Source of the DNA: CAIRDP01 sp037134895
Lineage (GTDB): Bacteria > Bacteroidota > Bacteroidia > Bacteroidales > FEN-979
NCBI GenBank assembly: GCA_037134895.1
Contig: JBAXLI010000001.1
Span: 1-64,000, forward strand
DNA length: 64,000 nt
Direction: 5' to 3'
This document shows, in pieces, positions 7,685 through 17,305 of this stretch. The position numbers and the translations under genes were made by a program. The number at the start of each line of letters is the position of its first letter. Within the stretch, counting starts at the first letter, position 1. Below the pieces are notes generated by a model. The model worked only from the letters and a program-made list of their open reading frames with translations. It was not told where the DNA came from and ran no database searches.

Positions 7685-9334
7685 TCATTCTTTAATTATC
7701 CTTCCTACTTCTGCCCTGGCGTTGCTGGATAATTTCAAAATATACACTCCTTTTGCAAGCTCACTTATGTCAATGTCTGTTTTACCTTGCTGTACCTGCT
7801 TTTGCATAAGGAGTTGTCCCTGCAGATTGTAAATGGAAATAACAGATCGCCCAGTCACGTCTGTAATAATAGTCACTTTTTCGGATGCGGGGTTGGGAAA
7901 TAGATTGAGAATGTGTTTGTTTTTTTCTGTATTATTATTGACTGAAGTCCCATATTTGTAATTGAATTTTATTACCACTGCAGAGTGGGCTTTAACAGGA
8001 ATAGTTGTCTGATGCGAATTAACTGCCGACGACGTCCATATATAAGCCGGAATTGTTCCTAATGAACCCATCACCTGTCCGCCAAGGGTAACTCCGGTTG
8101 TATCTTTCAATGACAGTGGGGAACTCAGCTTCACGTATTCCGCACTAAAATAGTTGCTGTTTACGGTATCTGTCACTGTGAGAGTTATCTCCGCATCATT
8201 CAATTTGTCTTTATTAATGATAGTTGTATATATATTTTTCGAGCTGTCAATAACACTGTAACTATGAAGGTTTATAGTATAGTTCGTTGCCGAAGAAGAA
8301 ATGAACCTGCCTTTGCTTCCAATTTGGAAAGCAAGAATTCCATAGGCAATCGGACGTGCACGATAAATATTACTGTCCCTGGAAAAAACAGTATAGGCAC
8401 CACCAAGTCCTCCATGAATATTAACTCCCGCACATGTATCATACGCCAACTCATACATGAAGTTCAAAGCCCACAGGGCCGAAGCAAAAGAATTACTCAC
8501 ATCCTTTTGTCCTCCTTTATCAATTGTATTGCATTCACTCATGCGAAATTTGATCCCGCTGCTGTCGGCACAACGGACCAACCTCTTTACCTCCTCTGAT
8601 ACATGGAAAAGTTTATACTTACTCATCAAAGAATCGATCTGTTCAGAAATTCCAAATTCATCTCTTAATCCTCCGTAATAATGTTGCGTAAGCATAGAAA
8701 GAGGCCGGGAAGGTAAGGCAGCCATTTCCCTGCAGAATGGCAATGTGAAATATTCAAAATTACTGGCACATCCTGGTCCTGTGAAAACAGCCGCAGGGTT
8801 AGATGGCTTAATTGTATTATAATAAGTCATGTAATCCTGTATATAATCGTGATACGAGTATGTTGATTTACGGTAACGGTCGGGCTCGTTGCCCATTTCA
8901 AATCCAAACAGCCCACTATTCTGATATTGCATAACATAACTTGCTTCGGTATCGGCTAGTGAAGCACTGGAGTCTTTTAAATTTAAACCCATTAAAATTT
9001 TGCAGCCGGCTTGTTGTGCAAAAAGAAACAAACTGTCTAATTCCGCTCGTGTATAATGCATGCCTGCAGTATCAGTGCTTAGTGTATTTGTATCTACTGA
9101 ATTTCCTCCTATACGCAGCGACTTAATCCCACATGTTTGAAACAGCCGGATCAAAGTATCACAGTGAGGATTAAAATAACCTTTTTTCAGGCAGTTCTTC
9201 TCGAAAGACAAACCTGCAAAATCGGGAGGGATCGTTACTAATTTAGCGACCGGATTAACAGTGATATTTATCTTGACCTGTGAATAACTGGGAAGAGAAA
9301 AAAGAAAAAGAAAAATGAAGTAAAAATGTCTCAT
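7685..9334 (-). CDS. GH79-like glycoside hydrolase with T9SS tail
   Basis: A 549-residue secreted protein: signal peptide (residues 1-19), a (beta/alpha)8 glycosidase domain and a T9SS type A tail (from about 472, LNLFPNPASEKVTI). The catalytic domain fits clan GH-A, family 79 (heparanase/beta-glucuronidase-like). DFAGLSFE near 38-45 and SLRIGGNSVD (72-81) are typical of the family, GNEPD places the acid/base glutamate at 150, and RMSECNT gives the likely nucleophile Glu267. A beta-sandwich subdomain follows, as in GH79 enzymes. The likely substrate is an uronic-acid-containing glycan, but specificity cannot be read. The gene stands alone between two other secreted-protein genes of the same strand, with 123 bases to the start of the upstream ORF's end and 266 bases to the next. 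Confidence 0.75.
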   Translation of the reverse strand: MRHFYFIFLFLFSLPSYSQVKINITVNPVAKLVTIPPDFAGLSFEKNCLKKGYFNPHCDTLIRLFQTCGIKSLRIGGNSVDTNTLSTDTAGMHYTRAELDSLFLFAQQAGCKILMGLNLKDSSASLADTEASYVMQYQNSGLFGFEMGNEPDRYRKSTYSYHDYIQDYMTYYNTIKPSNPAAVFTGPGCASNFEYFTLPFCREMAALPSRPLSMLTQHYYGGLRDEFGISEQIDSLMSKYKLFHVSEEVKRLVRCADSSGIKFRMSECNTIDKGGQKDVSNSFASALWALNFMYELAYDTCAGVNIHGGLGGAYTVFSRDSNIYRARPIAYGILAFQIGSKGRFISSSATNYTINLHSYSVIDSSKNIYTTIINKDKLNDAEITLTVTDTVNSNYFSAEYVKLSSPLSLKDTTGVTLGGQVMGSLGTIPAYIWTSSAVNSHQTTIPVKAHSAVVIKFNYKYGTSVNNNTEKNKHILNLFPNPASEKVTIITDVTGRSVISIYNLQGQLLMQKQVQQGKTDIDISELAKGVYILKLSSNARAEVGRIIKE

Positions 9335-9457
9335 AGTATATATTTTATTGCAAGGGACAATTAAGGATCCTAACTGAAAAATGTAAACTTAAACGCAAAG
9401 TCAATTGCAGCAAGACAATCAACCAAAATCTTGAGAAAGGGACACAACACTGGCTTT

Positions 9458-11359
9458 TTAATGTGTGACCAGCATTTTTCTGTACTTAACCGCATCATCA
9501 CATCTCATGTGAACGAAATAAATCCCAGCGGGATAACAATCGGGGGCGCAAGTAAACTTTACAAAGTATTCGCCTGCCGGTTTCTCTTCATTCACGAGGG
9601 TTGCAACTTCTTCCCCAAATATATTCAGAACTTTTATTGTTACATGAGCATTTGATTTCAGCTGATAACCGATCACGGTTGAAGCATTGAATGGATTAGG
9701 AGAATTTTGAGACAGATTGAATTTATCTGTGGAAAAATTCACGTCACCAATGCCGGTATTATTAAAGGCAACTTCATCGGACCAGGGGCTCCACTTCAGA
9801 TTATCATCCCTGTATTTTACCCTGTACCAAAAGGTTTTTCCATGGGTAAAGAGGCTGTCGGGTGCTTCCAGCGAAGTAAGGTCAATCCCCGCATTTTTAT
9901 TGGTGGGGATGAAGTTCGGGGAACCGGTATTTTCAAAAATATCCTCCCTGTCGCGGAGTTTGCTCAGTACCGGCGCGGAATAATTTCCCCGGGTACCCGT
10001 AATTTCAAACCATGAGGACATGCAGGAATCGGAACCGCTCATTGCAGATGCTGAGAGTATCACAGGGCTGGTTGCAGTTACAGGCTTTGCAACTGGTTTC
10101 TGAGGAGGTGCCTGGTTCATCCTGAAATGCCAGGTATCAAGTACCTGGTGGAGAGGGTGCTCGGGCTTCCCTAGCGTATAAGTTTCGGCTACAAATGATT
10201 GATCGTCGACATTGATGTCCATGATGACATAGTTGTAATCGTCGACGGTTTCCTGGATTTCAGGATAATCAACTGAACCTGAAAAATACCTGGTGAGCTC
10301 TGCTCCGCCTCCCCCTGCAAGAACGGTACGAAAATCATGCATCACCTGGTTAGTGCTGATTGTATCCACGATTGCTCCCAGTTCAAAATCATGTGCATGG
10401 CCGTAAGAATATTGAACCATCTTATAGAATTTCACAAATTCCCGGTAAAAAGCAATGTCAACCGAATCTCTGTTCCCTTCAGTCCATATCTCGGTATGCC
10501 AGGGGTGGTGAGCGAACGTGAATACGAGCTTTGTTCCCGGATCTGCATCTGATTCAGTGAGGACTTTATTCAGCCAGGTTTTCTGTATAGGCGCACCAAT
10601 GATTTTATCATTGCTGTTAAGTATTACGAATTTGCATCCGGCGATCTCAAAGGAATAAAATCTTTCTTTATAGGCTGTTTTGGCAACCGCGGAATCTGTA
10701 AAATCCTCGTACTTCATATAATCAAAGTAAAATGCCGATTCGTGTTCATGGTTGCCGATAGCGACCATGAAGGGCAGGGAACATGAAAGATTCGCGATCT
10801 TCGAAAAATATTCGGTTTCAAAACGGGCGATATCCCTGCCGGTCCATACGATATCTCCCGTATGCATGACCAGGTTGACCGAATCGTACCATACAGTCCC
10901 GTATTTTGACTGCAATGTTTGCTGCACATTCTGACAAAGCTGTCCAAGGATTGACGGAATGGTGTCATTATATCTTGAATCCCCGAAAATAACGAACCGG
11001 ATATGCCGGCCTGCTGTCCCCGGAAGGGGTTGGCTCCTGAAGGGAGAGACAGAAGAAGAGTCATTGCCGCTAATGCATCGATAATAATACCTGGTATCCG
11101 GAGTCAGACCAGTCAGCTTGACCGTATGCCAGTGCTTGCCTCCGATGTTCTGGAACGAACCGGTTTTAACCTGGTCAAGATTCGTGCCTGAAAGTCCGTA
11201 ACGGATTTTTGTGAAAGCAGTGTCGTTCGAATGCCAGCTTATATACACTGATGTTGGTGTCGGGGTCTGCAGATAGGGGTTAACCTGGGCCTGGATCGAA
11301 GCTGTAAAAACCAGTATCTGGCAAAGCAGCATGAAGAGAAGAGCGATAATTTTTTTCAT
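9458..11359 (-). CDS. Purple-acid-phosphatase-like metallophosphoesterase with T9SS tail
   Basis: A 633-residue secreted enzyme. I place the start at 11359 (MKKIIALLFMLLCQ), which gives a signal peptide; an upstream in-frame ATG at 11413 would add 18 non-signal residues. After the signal comes a purple-acid-phosphatase-type fibronectin-like domain (VYISWHSNDTAFTKIRYG), then a calcineurin-like phosphoesterase domain with all metal-binding blocks visible: VIFGDSRYND, VMHTGDIVWTG, VAIGNHEHES, TFAHHPWH and YSYGHAHDFE. A further Fn3-like region precedes a T9SS sorting domain beginning LSQNSPNPFNASTVIGYQL. It should hydrolyse phosphomonoesters or diesters at the cell surface, in line with phosphate scavenging. 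Confidence 0.85.
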   Translation of the reverse strand: MKKIIALLFMLLCQILVFTASIQAQVNPYLQTPTPTSVYISWHSNDTAFTKIRYGLSGTNLDQVKTGSFQNIGGKHWHTVKLTGLTPDTRYYYRCISGNDSSSVSPFRSQPLPGTAGRHIRFVIFGDSRYNDTIPSILGQLCQNVQQTLQSKYGTVWYDSVNLVMHTGDIVWTGRDIARFETEYFSKIANLSCSLPFMVAIGNHEHESAFYFDYMKYEDFTDSAVAKTAYKERFYSFEIAGCKFVILNSNDKIIGAPIQKTWLNKVLTESDADPGTKLVFTFAHHPWHTEIWTEGNRDSVDIAFYREFVKFYKMVQYSYGHAHDFELGAIVDTISTNQVMHDFRTVLAGGGGAELTRYFSGSVDYPEIQETVDDYNYVIMDINVDDQSFVAETYTLGKPEHPLHQVLDTWHFRMNQAPPQKPVAKPVTATSPVILSASAMSGSDSCMSSWFEITGTRGNYSAPVLSKLRDREDIFENTGSPNFIPTNKNAGIDLTSLEAPDSLFTHGKTFWYRVKYRDDNLKWSPWSDEVAFNNTGIGDVNFSTDKFNLSQNSPNPFNASTVIGYQLKSNAHVTIKVLNIFGEEVATLVNEEKPAGEYFVKFTCAPDCYPAGIYFVHMRCDDAVKYRKMLVTH

Positions 11360-11459
11360 ATGAAATGATTTTGCAGTACAAAAAGACGCACAATCGTTAC
11401 GTAAAAATAACAAATTAATCTCTATAACATCAGGAATAATTTCTTTTCATTTTTATTTA

Positions 11460-11467
11460 TAACTTTG
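11460..11467 (+). promoter_or_regulatory. Possible -7 promoter element for the lipoprotein phosphoesterase
   Basis: TAACTTTG matches the TAnnTTTG consensus 92 bases before the ATG at 11560. No good -33 TTTG is visible at the usual distance, so this is tentative. Confidence 0.3.
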
Positions 11468-11559
11468 TTGGTGAATGCGTTATCGAAATTTGAAGAAGAC
11501 CGACCAGGAACATCATGTGAGGAAATAACAAGTACCCTAAATATTGAAAGGAGAAATTC

Positions 11560-12657
11560 ATGTCTTATTTTTTAAACAACAATTCAAGGATGGCGAAACG
11601 TAATTTTACCATCGCTGCCATGATGCTGCTGATCACTGTTGCCGTGATAACGGGTGGTTGCAAAAAAAGCAGTTCCGATGATCAGCAAACTGTTGATACG
11701 AATCCCCGGCTTCGTTTCGTTTTCCTGGCCGACAGCCGGGGTGACTCGCTTGGTTATACGGTTGACACTACCGCTTTAAATCCAATCATCCGCAGTATAG
11801 ACACATTGAAACCCAAGCCGTCTTTTGTAGTATTCGGTGGTGATATGTGCTACAGGGGATACCTGGCAAAGCATTATACCTTCCAGGAATTCAAAAATCT
11901 TTTCACTATGCTGACCAACAAAGGGATTAAGCTTTACACGGCCGTTGGTAATCATGAACTTTATCATGAGCACGCGTCTTACGGTTACTTTCTTGTGAAC
12001 CAGCAGCAGTTCCAGGGTACTTTTTCGGAGAACCCGTCCAACGGACCGGCTGGCTATGAGCACCTGGCTTATTCTTTTACCGATGCGGCAACCAGCTCCT
12101 TTTTTGCTGTAATGGATTGTTATTATGTAACCAAGGACACCCAGAAAATAAACATGGGAGGCCATATCGAATCGTCACAAATGACCTGGCTGAAAACACA
12201 GGTGGCCCAAACCAGCGCGTTACATAAATTCCTTTTTATCCATGTGCCCTATTATTATGTCGACAACGATTCGACCGAGGCGTCGGAAGCGGATACCACG
12301 CTTACGACCCTCTGGTCCTTTATCGATGCAAACAAGTTCGACATTTATGCATGCGGACATTCTCATCTGTTTTCCAGGAGGACCATTGACGGCAGTTTAA
12401 TCCCGAAACCACAGCCCACGCCCCCGGTTCCTGGCTGGAAAAACAATGTAGTGCAGCTTCTTAACGGCACCTGCGGTGCAGGTTCCGGCGGCGGTTATAT
12501 CGATCCGACTGTCAGAAACGAATGGAACGTTCACAACGACCGCAAAACCTATTACTTCAGCGTCGTTGACATCGCAGGTAAAACCGTAACCGTAAACAGT
12601 TACAAAGGTTACACAGGTGCATACAGCGTATTTGATACTTTCTCCATTACCAAATAA
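11560..12657 (+). CDS. Calcineurin-like metallophosphoesterase, probable lipoprotein
   Basis: A 365-residue protein. A hydrophobic segment (about residues 18-32) ends in VITGGCKKSSSDD, a plausible though imperfect lipobox with Cys33 followed by a flexible Ser/Asp stretch, so it is likely a membrane-anchored lipoprotein. Metal-site blocks of the calcineurin-like superfamily are FLADSRGDS, VFGGDMCYRG, TAVGNHELYHEH, FLFIHVPYYY and YACGHSHLFSRR. The start at 11560 is preceded by a purine-rich GAAAGGAG seven bases upstream, unusually Shine-Dalgarno-like for this phylum; an alternative ATG at 11590 would leave a shorter N-region. It is divergent from the T9SS phosphoesterase at 9458-11359, and both may share regulatory DNA. 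It lacks the T9SS tail and Fn3 domain of that neighbour. Confidence 0.85.
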   Translation: MSYFLNNNSRMAKRNFTIAAMMLLITVAVITGGCKKSSSDDQQTVDTNPRLRFVFLADSRGDSLGYTVDTTALNPIIRSIDTLKPKPSFVVFGGDMCYRGYLAKHYTFQEFKNLFTMLTNKGIKLYTAVGNHELYHEHASYGYFLVNQQQFQGTFSENPSNGPAGYEHLAYSFTDAATSSFFAVMDCYYVTKDTQKINMGGHIESSQMTWLKTQVAQTSALHKFLFIHVPYYYVDNDSTEASEADTTLTTLWSFIDANKFDIYACGHSHLFSRRTIDGSLIPKPQPTPPVPGWKNNVVQLLNGTCGAGSGGGYIDPTVRNEWNVHNDRKTYYFSVVDIAGKTVTVNSYKGYTGAYSVFDTFSITK

Positions 12658-12718
12658 ACTTATTAAGACTCTGAAAAAGAGATCAATACAATAAAATTAT
12701 TTTTACTTTAGCCTCAGG

Positions 12719-14923
12719 TTATTTATTGATCATTTCAAAACTCAGTGTGCCACCACTCATAATTTGCCGGTAGGTGATACAGGGCTTGTCGATCAATTTT
12801 CCGTTTAAAACAATCTTTCCTGAATAGATATTTTGAGAAGATATATTTTGAGCCTCGACAATAAATATTTTTCCATTAGTGAGATGAAGCTTAGCCTTTT
12901 TCAATTGGGGAGCCCCGAGCACATAATCATTTCCGACAGGATTAACCGGGTAAAATCCCAGGCTTGAAAGGATGTACCAGGCCGACATTTGTCCGCAGTC
13001 GTCATTGCCAATCATTCCGTCAGGCGTATTGTTGTGAAACTCGCTGATTATTTGGTGGATGTATTTTTGCCCCACTTCTGGCATGTTGGAATAAGCATAC
13101 AAATACACAATATGATGACTGGGCTCGTTCCCGTGAGCATATTGCCCGATCATTGCCTCCTGCCCGAGAAATTTGTTGGGGTTTCGTGCCTCAATGGTGA
13201 AGAAATCATTCAGTTGTCTGGTAAATGCTTCATTGCCGCCTAATAGTTCTTTCATTCCTTCGATGTCAAACTGGGCCGGTGTCCAGAAATATTGCCAGGC
13301 ATTAGCCTCGGTATAATCACCCGGGTTATCCATAGGTGATGTTGCTTTTAATGGATCAAAAGGCATGCGCCAATTTCCTTTGGAATCCTTACCACGAAAT
13401 AATTTGGTACTGATATCGTAAATGTTCTTATAGTAATTTGCCCGTTTACTGAAAGTTTCAGCAGTGGGTTTATCACCCAGTTGTAAGGCCATTTCAGCTA
13501 CACACCAATCGTCGTAACCGCTTTCGAGAGTTCGTGAAACAGCTTCGTTATCCAGTTTATCGAAAGGGTAATAGCCATATTTATTATACAACGCCCAATC
13601 AGAATTAATATGACTCTTTGTGGAAGTTTCAACCATTGCTTTTAAGGCTTCGGATTGATCAAACCCGGTAAAACCTTTATTGTACGCCGATAGAATCATT
13701 GGGATGGCATGGTTACCGATCATACAGTAATTATCCTGTCCCCATGCAGTCCATATAGGTAAAAATCCATTGGCCTTATGATGTAAAAGCATGGAATTAA
13801 CAATTCCGTTTACTTTTTCGGGAGCAATGATTTCCAGCAAAGGGAATGCTCCACGGTAAATGTCCCAGATGGAAAGCGTTGAATAATATTCGTTACCAGG
13901 TGCCTGTGCAATCTTATCATCCGCCCCCCGGTATTTCCCGTTAACATCAGCAATATTAGATGGCTGCAGGAACAAATGATATAACGAAGTGTAGAAAATT
14001 TCTTTCTGAATGGAACTGGCCTCAATATCTATTCTTCCCAGGTATTTATTCCAGGCATTAACGGCATCTTGTCTCACTTTTTCAAAATCCCAAGCGGGAA
14101 TTTCATTTTGCAGGTTGAGTTTTGCGCCTTCCACATCCACGGTAGATAAAGCGATTTTTACATGTATGATTTTACTTTTATCCAGGTTGAACGACAACAC
14201 ATATTTCGGTGCATTTTCTTTTGGTTCTTTCGCCAGTTGTTCTGATTTCAAAAACGGCTTGTCAAATTTGATCACGAAAAAGTACTTCCTTTCAACCCAG
14301 TTTTTGGTATGGCAATACCCTGAAATGGTTTGCTTATTCTCAACATTGACATCACTTTCTAAAACCAGACTATCGGTAAGGAAACGAAGTCCGTGCTGTA
14401 AATCAACCAGTATGCTGGCCTGTTGCGAAGGGAAAGTATATCGATGAAAGGCTACCCGTTCAGAACAAGTCAGTTCCACTTTTACCTGGTCTTTTTTGGT
14501 AAGGGTGTAATAGCCCGGACTTGCTTTCTCAGTATTCTTAAAGTAAAGAAATTTCAGGTTTTCAGGTTGTGTTTGTACGTAAGGTAAAAGCAAGATATCA
14601 CCCATTTCACTGATACCTGTCCCGCTTAAACGGGTTTGGGAAAATCCGGCAAGGATAGTGTCACGGTATTGGTATCCACTGGTGTGATTCCAGTCTTCGG
14701 CCTGGTTATCGGGGCCGGGCTGAACTAACCCAAAAGGCATTGAAGGCCCTGGAAAGGTATGTCCTGTCCCATCAGTCCCGATGAATACGTTGACATACCC
14801 GGCATTGTCCTGTGAATAAAGATGGATCGACGCTCCTGCCAGGATCAGTATCAGAAGAAACATCCTTTTTATTCCGGATATTGAATAAAACTTTACGGTC
14901 AAGAAAAAATCTGTGAATCCCAA
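12719..14923 (-). CDS. GH92 alpha-mannosidase
   Basis: A 734-residue secreted glycosidase of family 92, the calcium-dependent exo-alpha-mannosidases used by Bacteroidota on host or algal mannans and N-glycans. Near the N-terminus of the mature protein are NVFIGTDGTGHTFPGPSMPF and GFSQTRLSGTG, both typical. The hallmark GNDDCGQMSAWYILSSLGFY (about residues 639-658) supplies catalytic-site acids. The signal peptide is MFLLILILAGASIHLYSQ starting at 14863; the ATG at 14923 adds 20 residues that supply the positive charge (IKR), so I keep the longer form but the start is uncertain. There is no T9SS tail, so it is expected in the periplasm. It has no SusC/SusD neighbour in this window. Confidence 0.92.
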   Translation of the reverse strand: MGFTDFFLTVKFYSISGIKRMFLLILILAGASIHLYSQDNAGYVNVFIGTDGTGHTFPGPSMPFGLVQPGPDNQAEDWNHTSGYQYRDTILAGFSQTRLSGTGISEMGDILLLPYVQTQPENLKFLYFKNTEKASPGYYTLTKKDQVKVELTCSERVAFHRYTFPSQQASILVDLQHGLRFLTDSLVLESDVNVENKQTISGYCHTKNWVERKYFFVIKFDKPFLKSEQLAKEPKENAPKYVLSFNLDKSKIIHVKIALSTVDVEGAKLNLQNEIPAWDFEKVRQDAVNAWNKYLGRIDIEASSIQKEIFYTSLYHLFLQPSNIADVNGKYRGADDKIAQAPGNEYYSTLSIWDIYRGAFPLLEIIAPEKVNGIVNSMLLHHKANGFLPIWTAWGQDNYCMIGNHAIPMILSAYNKGFTGFDQSEALKAMVETSTKSHINSDWALYNKYGYYPFDKLDNEAVSRTLESGYDDWCVAEMALQLGDKPTAETFSKRANYYKNIYDISTKLFRGKDSKGNWRMPFDPLKATSPMDNPGDYTEANAWQYFWTPAQFDIEGMKELLGGNEAFTRQLNDFFTIEARNPNKFLGQEAMIGQYAHGNEPSHHIVYLYAYSNMPEVGQKYIHQIISEFHNNTPDGMIGNDDCGQMSAWYILSSLGFYPVNPVGNDYVLGAPQLKKAKLHLTNGKIFIVEAQNISSQNIYSGKIVLNGKLIDKPCITYRQIMSGGTLSFEMINK

Positions 14924-15014
14924 ATTATGTCATTAAAATCCAGTCCAAGTTAATACTTTTGTTTTAATTCGGAAGTCGGTTTATTTATAAGGTCTTGTTG
15001 AATTCTGATTGCAT

Positions 15015-15992
15015 CTATTTATTACCCGTCCTTGTCCATTTGAGGGAATCGCTGATTGTTTTGTCAATTCCTGAGCATTGAAGACAAAGATGCCTGACCG
15101 CTTTACTGTTGTCGAAATAGTTGCCTATGCATAAAATTCTTGCATTGGTAAGATTCAGTTCTGAACTAATTCCTGATATCCTTAGGATACTTCCGATAAA
15201 ACCGAACAGGGTTAGTAACGGGGACGGAACGGGGATCAGCACTGTAGTTTGTCCTGAAAGCGATTTAACTTTGAGAAAGAAATCATAGAAAGACAGGTTT
15301 TCGCCAGAGATCAGGTAGCATTCACCTGATTTTCCTTTGCTGATAGCGTTTACAATACCACCCGCAGCATCCCTTACATCAACAAAGTTCTTTCCACCCG
15401 GAGGATAGAAGGCAATTTTCTTTTCAAGCAGCATTTTAAAGATCCTTCCTGAGTGAGGGTTATAGTCCATGGGACCAATCATGAATGTGGGATTCACAAT
15501 AACAGCGTCGATCTTTTTGTTTTTTACCGCTTCCATCACCAATTCCTGGGCGAGGATTTTACTTTTTGCATATCCTGACTTCAAAAACACCGGTGAAACC
15601 GGGGTATTTTCATTTCCGGGTTTCTGAATTGTGCCAAAACCCATGGTGTTGGCGGTACTCACAAATATCATCCGCCTGCAGCCTTCAGCTGAAGCTGCAT
15701 TGATAATTTGTTCAGTCGCTTCGACATTAACCGGGTAATAGTCCCTGAGCTGCCGGTGCGATTGACTGGTATCTGCAGCTGCATGGATGACAACATCGCA
15801 TCCCCTGACAGCCGCCTGAACATCTGATTTGCTGGTGATATTTCCGTAAATCATTTCAATGTCAAGGCCTGTAAGTGCGGGCGCTTTTACCCCGGGCCTC
15901 ATCATTGCCCGCACGGTGTACCCGCATCTGAGCAGTTCATGAACCAGGTGTCCCGACAAAAAACCATTTCCCCCTGTTAACAAAACTTTCAT
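15015..15992 (-). CDS. Extended SDR NAD(P)-dependent epimerase/reductase (HpnA- or DFR-like)
   Basis: A 325-residue extended short-chain dehydrogenase. The Rossmann motif LLTGGNGFLSGHLV (residues 4-17) matches TGxxGxxG, VIHAAADTSQ is the active-site-neighbouring loop, and the catalytic YAKSK (Tyr at about 141) follows VSTANTMGFG. VNPTFMIGP and KNFVDVRDAA resemble dihydroflavonol-4-reductase-like and hopanoid-associated HpnA-like enzymes. A hydrophobic stretch near 245-265 (VPSPLLTLFGFIGSIL) suggests membrane association and a hydrophobic substrate. It is the last gene of a tight four-gene operon; its start is three bases after the stop of the classical SDR. With a START protein in the same operon, a lipid substrate is a reasonable inference. 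Confidence 0.8.
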   Translation of the reverse strand: MKVLLTGGNGFLSGHLVHELLRCGYTVRAMMRPGVKAPALTGLDIEMIYGNITSKSDVQAAVRGCDVVIHAAADTSQSHRQLRDYYPVNVEATEQIINAASAEGCRRMIFVSTANTMGFGTIQKPGNENTPVSPVFLKSGYAKSKILAQELVMEAVKNKKIDAVIVNPTFMIGPMDYNPHSGRIFKMLLEKKIAFYPPGGKNFVDVRDAAGGIVNAISKGKSGECYLISGENLSFYDFFLKVKSLSGQTTVLIPVPSPLLTLFGFIGSILRISGISSELNLTNARILCIGNYFDNSKAVRHLCLQCSGIDKTISDSLKWTRTGNK

Positions 15993-15995
15993 AGG

Positions 15996-16832
15996 CTATT
16001 GTTCAATGGCGCAAAGCGCGGGATTAACCGACCGGGATGAATATATTTCCTTTCGTACAACCCTTGACAAAATGGGTAATTTCAGTGCATTTGGTGACAG
16101 GGCCATCAGTACCCAGTTAATCTTATTCAGAATTCCGGGTAAAATCAGGGAGTTCCTGTTGAGTAATTCTTGTATTGCAATATTCGCCAATTTCTGCGGA
16201 CTTACCTGTCCCAGTTTCCCGAAAACACCCTGTTTTTCGATTCGTGCAGTGACATCCGCATTGGTTTTTACAGGTCCCGGATGAATTACACTCACAAAAA
16301 CACTGGTATCCTTGAGTTCTTCCTGCAGGCCCTGGGAAAATGAGGAAACAAAGGCTTTGGAGGCAGGGTATACCGTCTTAAATGCAAACGGGGAAAAGGC
16401 TGCCATGCTGGCCACGTTCAATATATATCCCTTTTCCTGCTTTTTTAGTTCAGGCAACAGCAACCTTGTAAGCATTGATGTTGCCCTGATATTTACCTGG
16501 ATTATAGTATCAATATATTCAGGTGAAACACTTTCAAATGCCCTTGTTCCGCCAATACCGGCATTATTTATGAGAATGAAAAGAGAGTAATTCGGTATGA
16601 CCCAGTTTGCAACGTCATAAACGGATTCATACTGATAGAAATCGGTTTCAAAATATTGGGCATCCACCCCATAATTATTCCGGATTTTTTCACAAAGCTC
16701 AGCCAAACCTTCCCCTTTTAAAGATACCAGCAGCAGGTTTATTTTTCTTGATGCCAATTCGTATGCCATCGCTTGGCCAATACCACGGCTGGCGCCAGTT
16801 ATCAATGCATATTTTTTATCGGATTTATTCAT
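15996..16832 (-). CDS. Classical SDR family oxidoreductase
   Basis: A 278-residue classical short-chain dehydrogenase. I place the start at 16832 (MNKSDKKYALITGASRGIG), two bases after the preceding gene's stop; an ATG at 16904 would overlap that gene by 70 bases and add unsupported residues. The cofactor motif is TGASRGIG, NNAG appears in ILINNAGIGG, and catalytic residues are Ser in LNVASMAAF and the Y-x-x-x-K of VYPASKAF. The C-terminal hydrophobic segment (INWVLMALSPNALKLPIL) is typical of SDRs in the DltE/YqjQ-like group that act on lipidic substrates. It is the third gene of the START-DUF2062-SDR-SDR operon and probably performs one oxidation or reduction in a shared pathway. Confidence 0.85.
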   Translation of the reverse strand: MNKSDKKYALITGASRGIGQAMAYELASRKINLLLVSLKGEGLAELCEKIRNNYGVDAQYFETDFYQYESVYDVANWVIPNYSLFILINNAGIGGTRAFESVSPEYIDTIIQVNIRATSMLTRLLLPELKKQEKGYILNVASMAAFSPFAFKTVYPASKAFVSSFSQGLQEELKDTSVFVSVIHPGPVKTNADVTARIEKQGVFGKLGQVSPQKLANIAIQELLNRNSLILPGILNKINWVLMALSPNALKLPILSRVVRKEIYSSRSVNPALCAIEQ

Positions 16833-16834
16833 GT

Positions 16835-17302
16835 TTATTTTGTTTTTATAATCAGTGATTCTCTTTGTTTTAAAATCTTCAGAACGAGGAAATAATAAAT
16901 GCATGAGATGATTGCACCTGTGATGAATCCACCGATAAGCAGTGAAATGAACACTTCAGCTCCGGCATTATACAGGTTCCTGAAAATATTACCGGTAAAC
17001 AAACCCTCAATGCTTAAACTTCCGTTATACCCTAGCAGCCAGGCGCCGATCTTGTAATTCAGGGGGTACAAAAACAATCCTTTGGTCCAGTTTGTATTTA
17101 TTACTCCGACCACCGAAGCTGTTTTGCTAAGCCGGAATATCCCTGCCAGCGTAAGGCTAATGATGATCTGCATACCAATCAGGGGAGTTACGCCGATAAA
17201 TGAACCCATGGCGAAACTGCGGGCGATCAATTCTGGCTCACCTATCAGGGTTTGAATTTTATCGACAAGCCGTTTTTTTAACTTTTTCATAGCCATATGC
17301 AT
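16835..17302 (-). CDS. DUF2062 membrane protein
   Basis: A 155-residue protein with a basic N-terminus and the DUF2062 pattern: PELIARSFAMGSFIGVTPLI (about 24-43), a second membrane span, VINTNWTKGLFLYPLNYKIG near 88-107, and a C-terminal span (FISLLIGGFITGAIISCIYY). DUF2062 proteins are small inner-membrane proteins of unknown biochemical role, often found beside glycosyltransferases or lipid-related genes. Here it is second in the operon, three bases after the START gene. Three closely spaced ATGs (17302, 17296, 17290) could be used. Confidence 0.82.
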   Translation of the reverse strand: MHMAMKKLKKRLVDKIQTLIGEPELIARSFAMGSFIGVTPLIGMQIIISLTLAGIFRLSKTASVVGVINTNWTKGLFLYPLNYKIGAWLLGYNGSLSIEGLFTGNIFRNLYNAGAEVFISLLIGGFITGAIISCIYYFLVLKILKQRESLIIKTK

Positions 17303-17305
17303 AAG

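Noticed and set aside
5490..14923. A polysaccharide utilisation locus around the GH79-like and GH92 genes
   Set aside because: No SusC or SusD-type gene or hybrid regulator lies next to them, and the spacing and divergent orientation do not support one operon.
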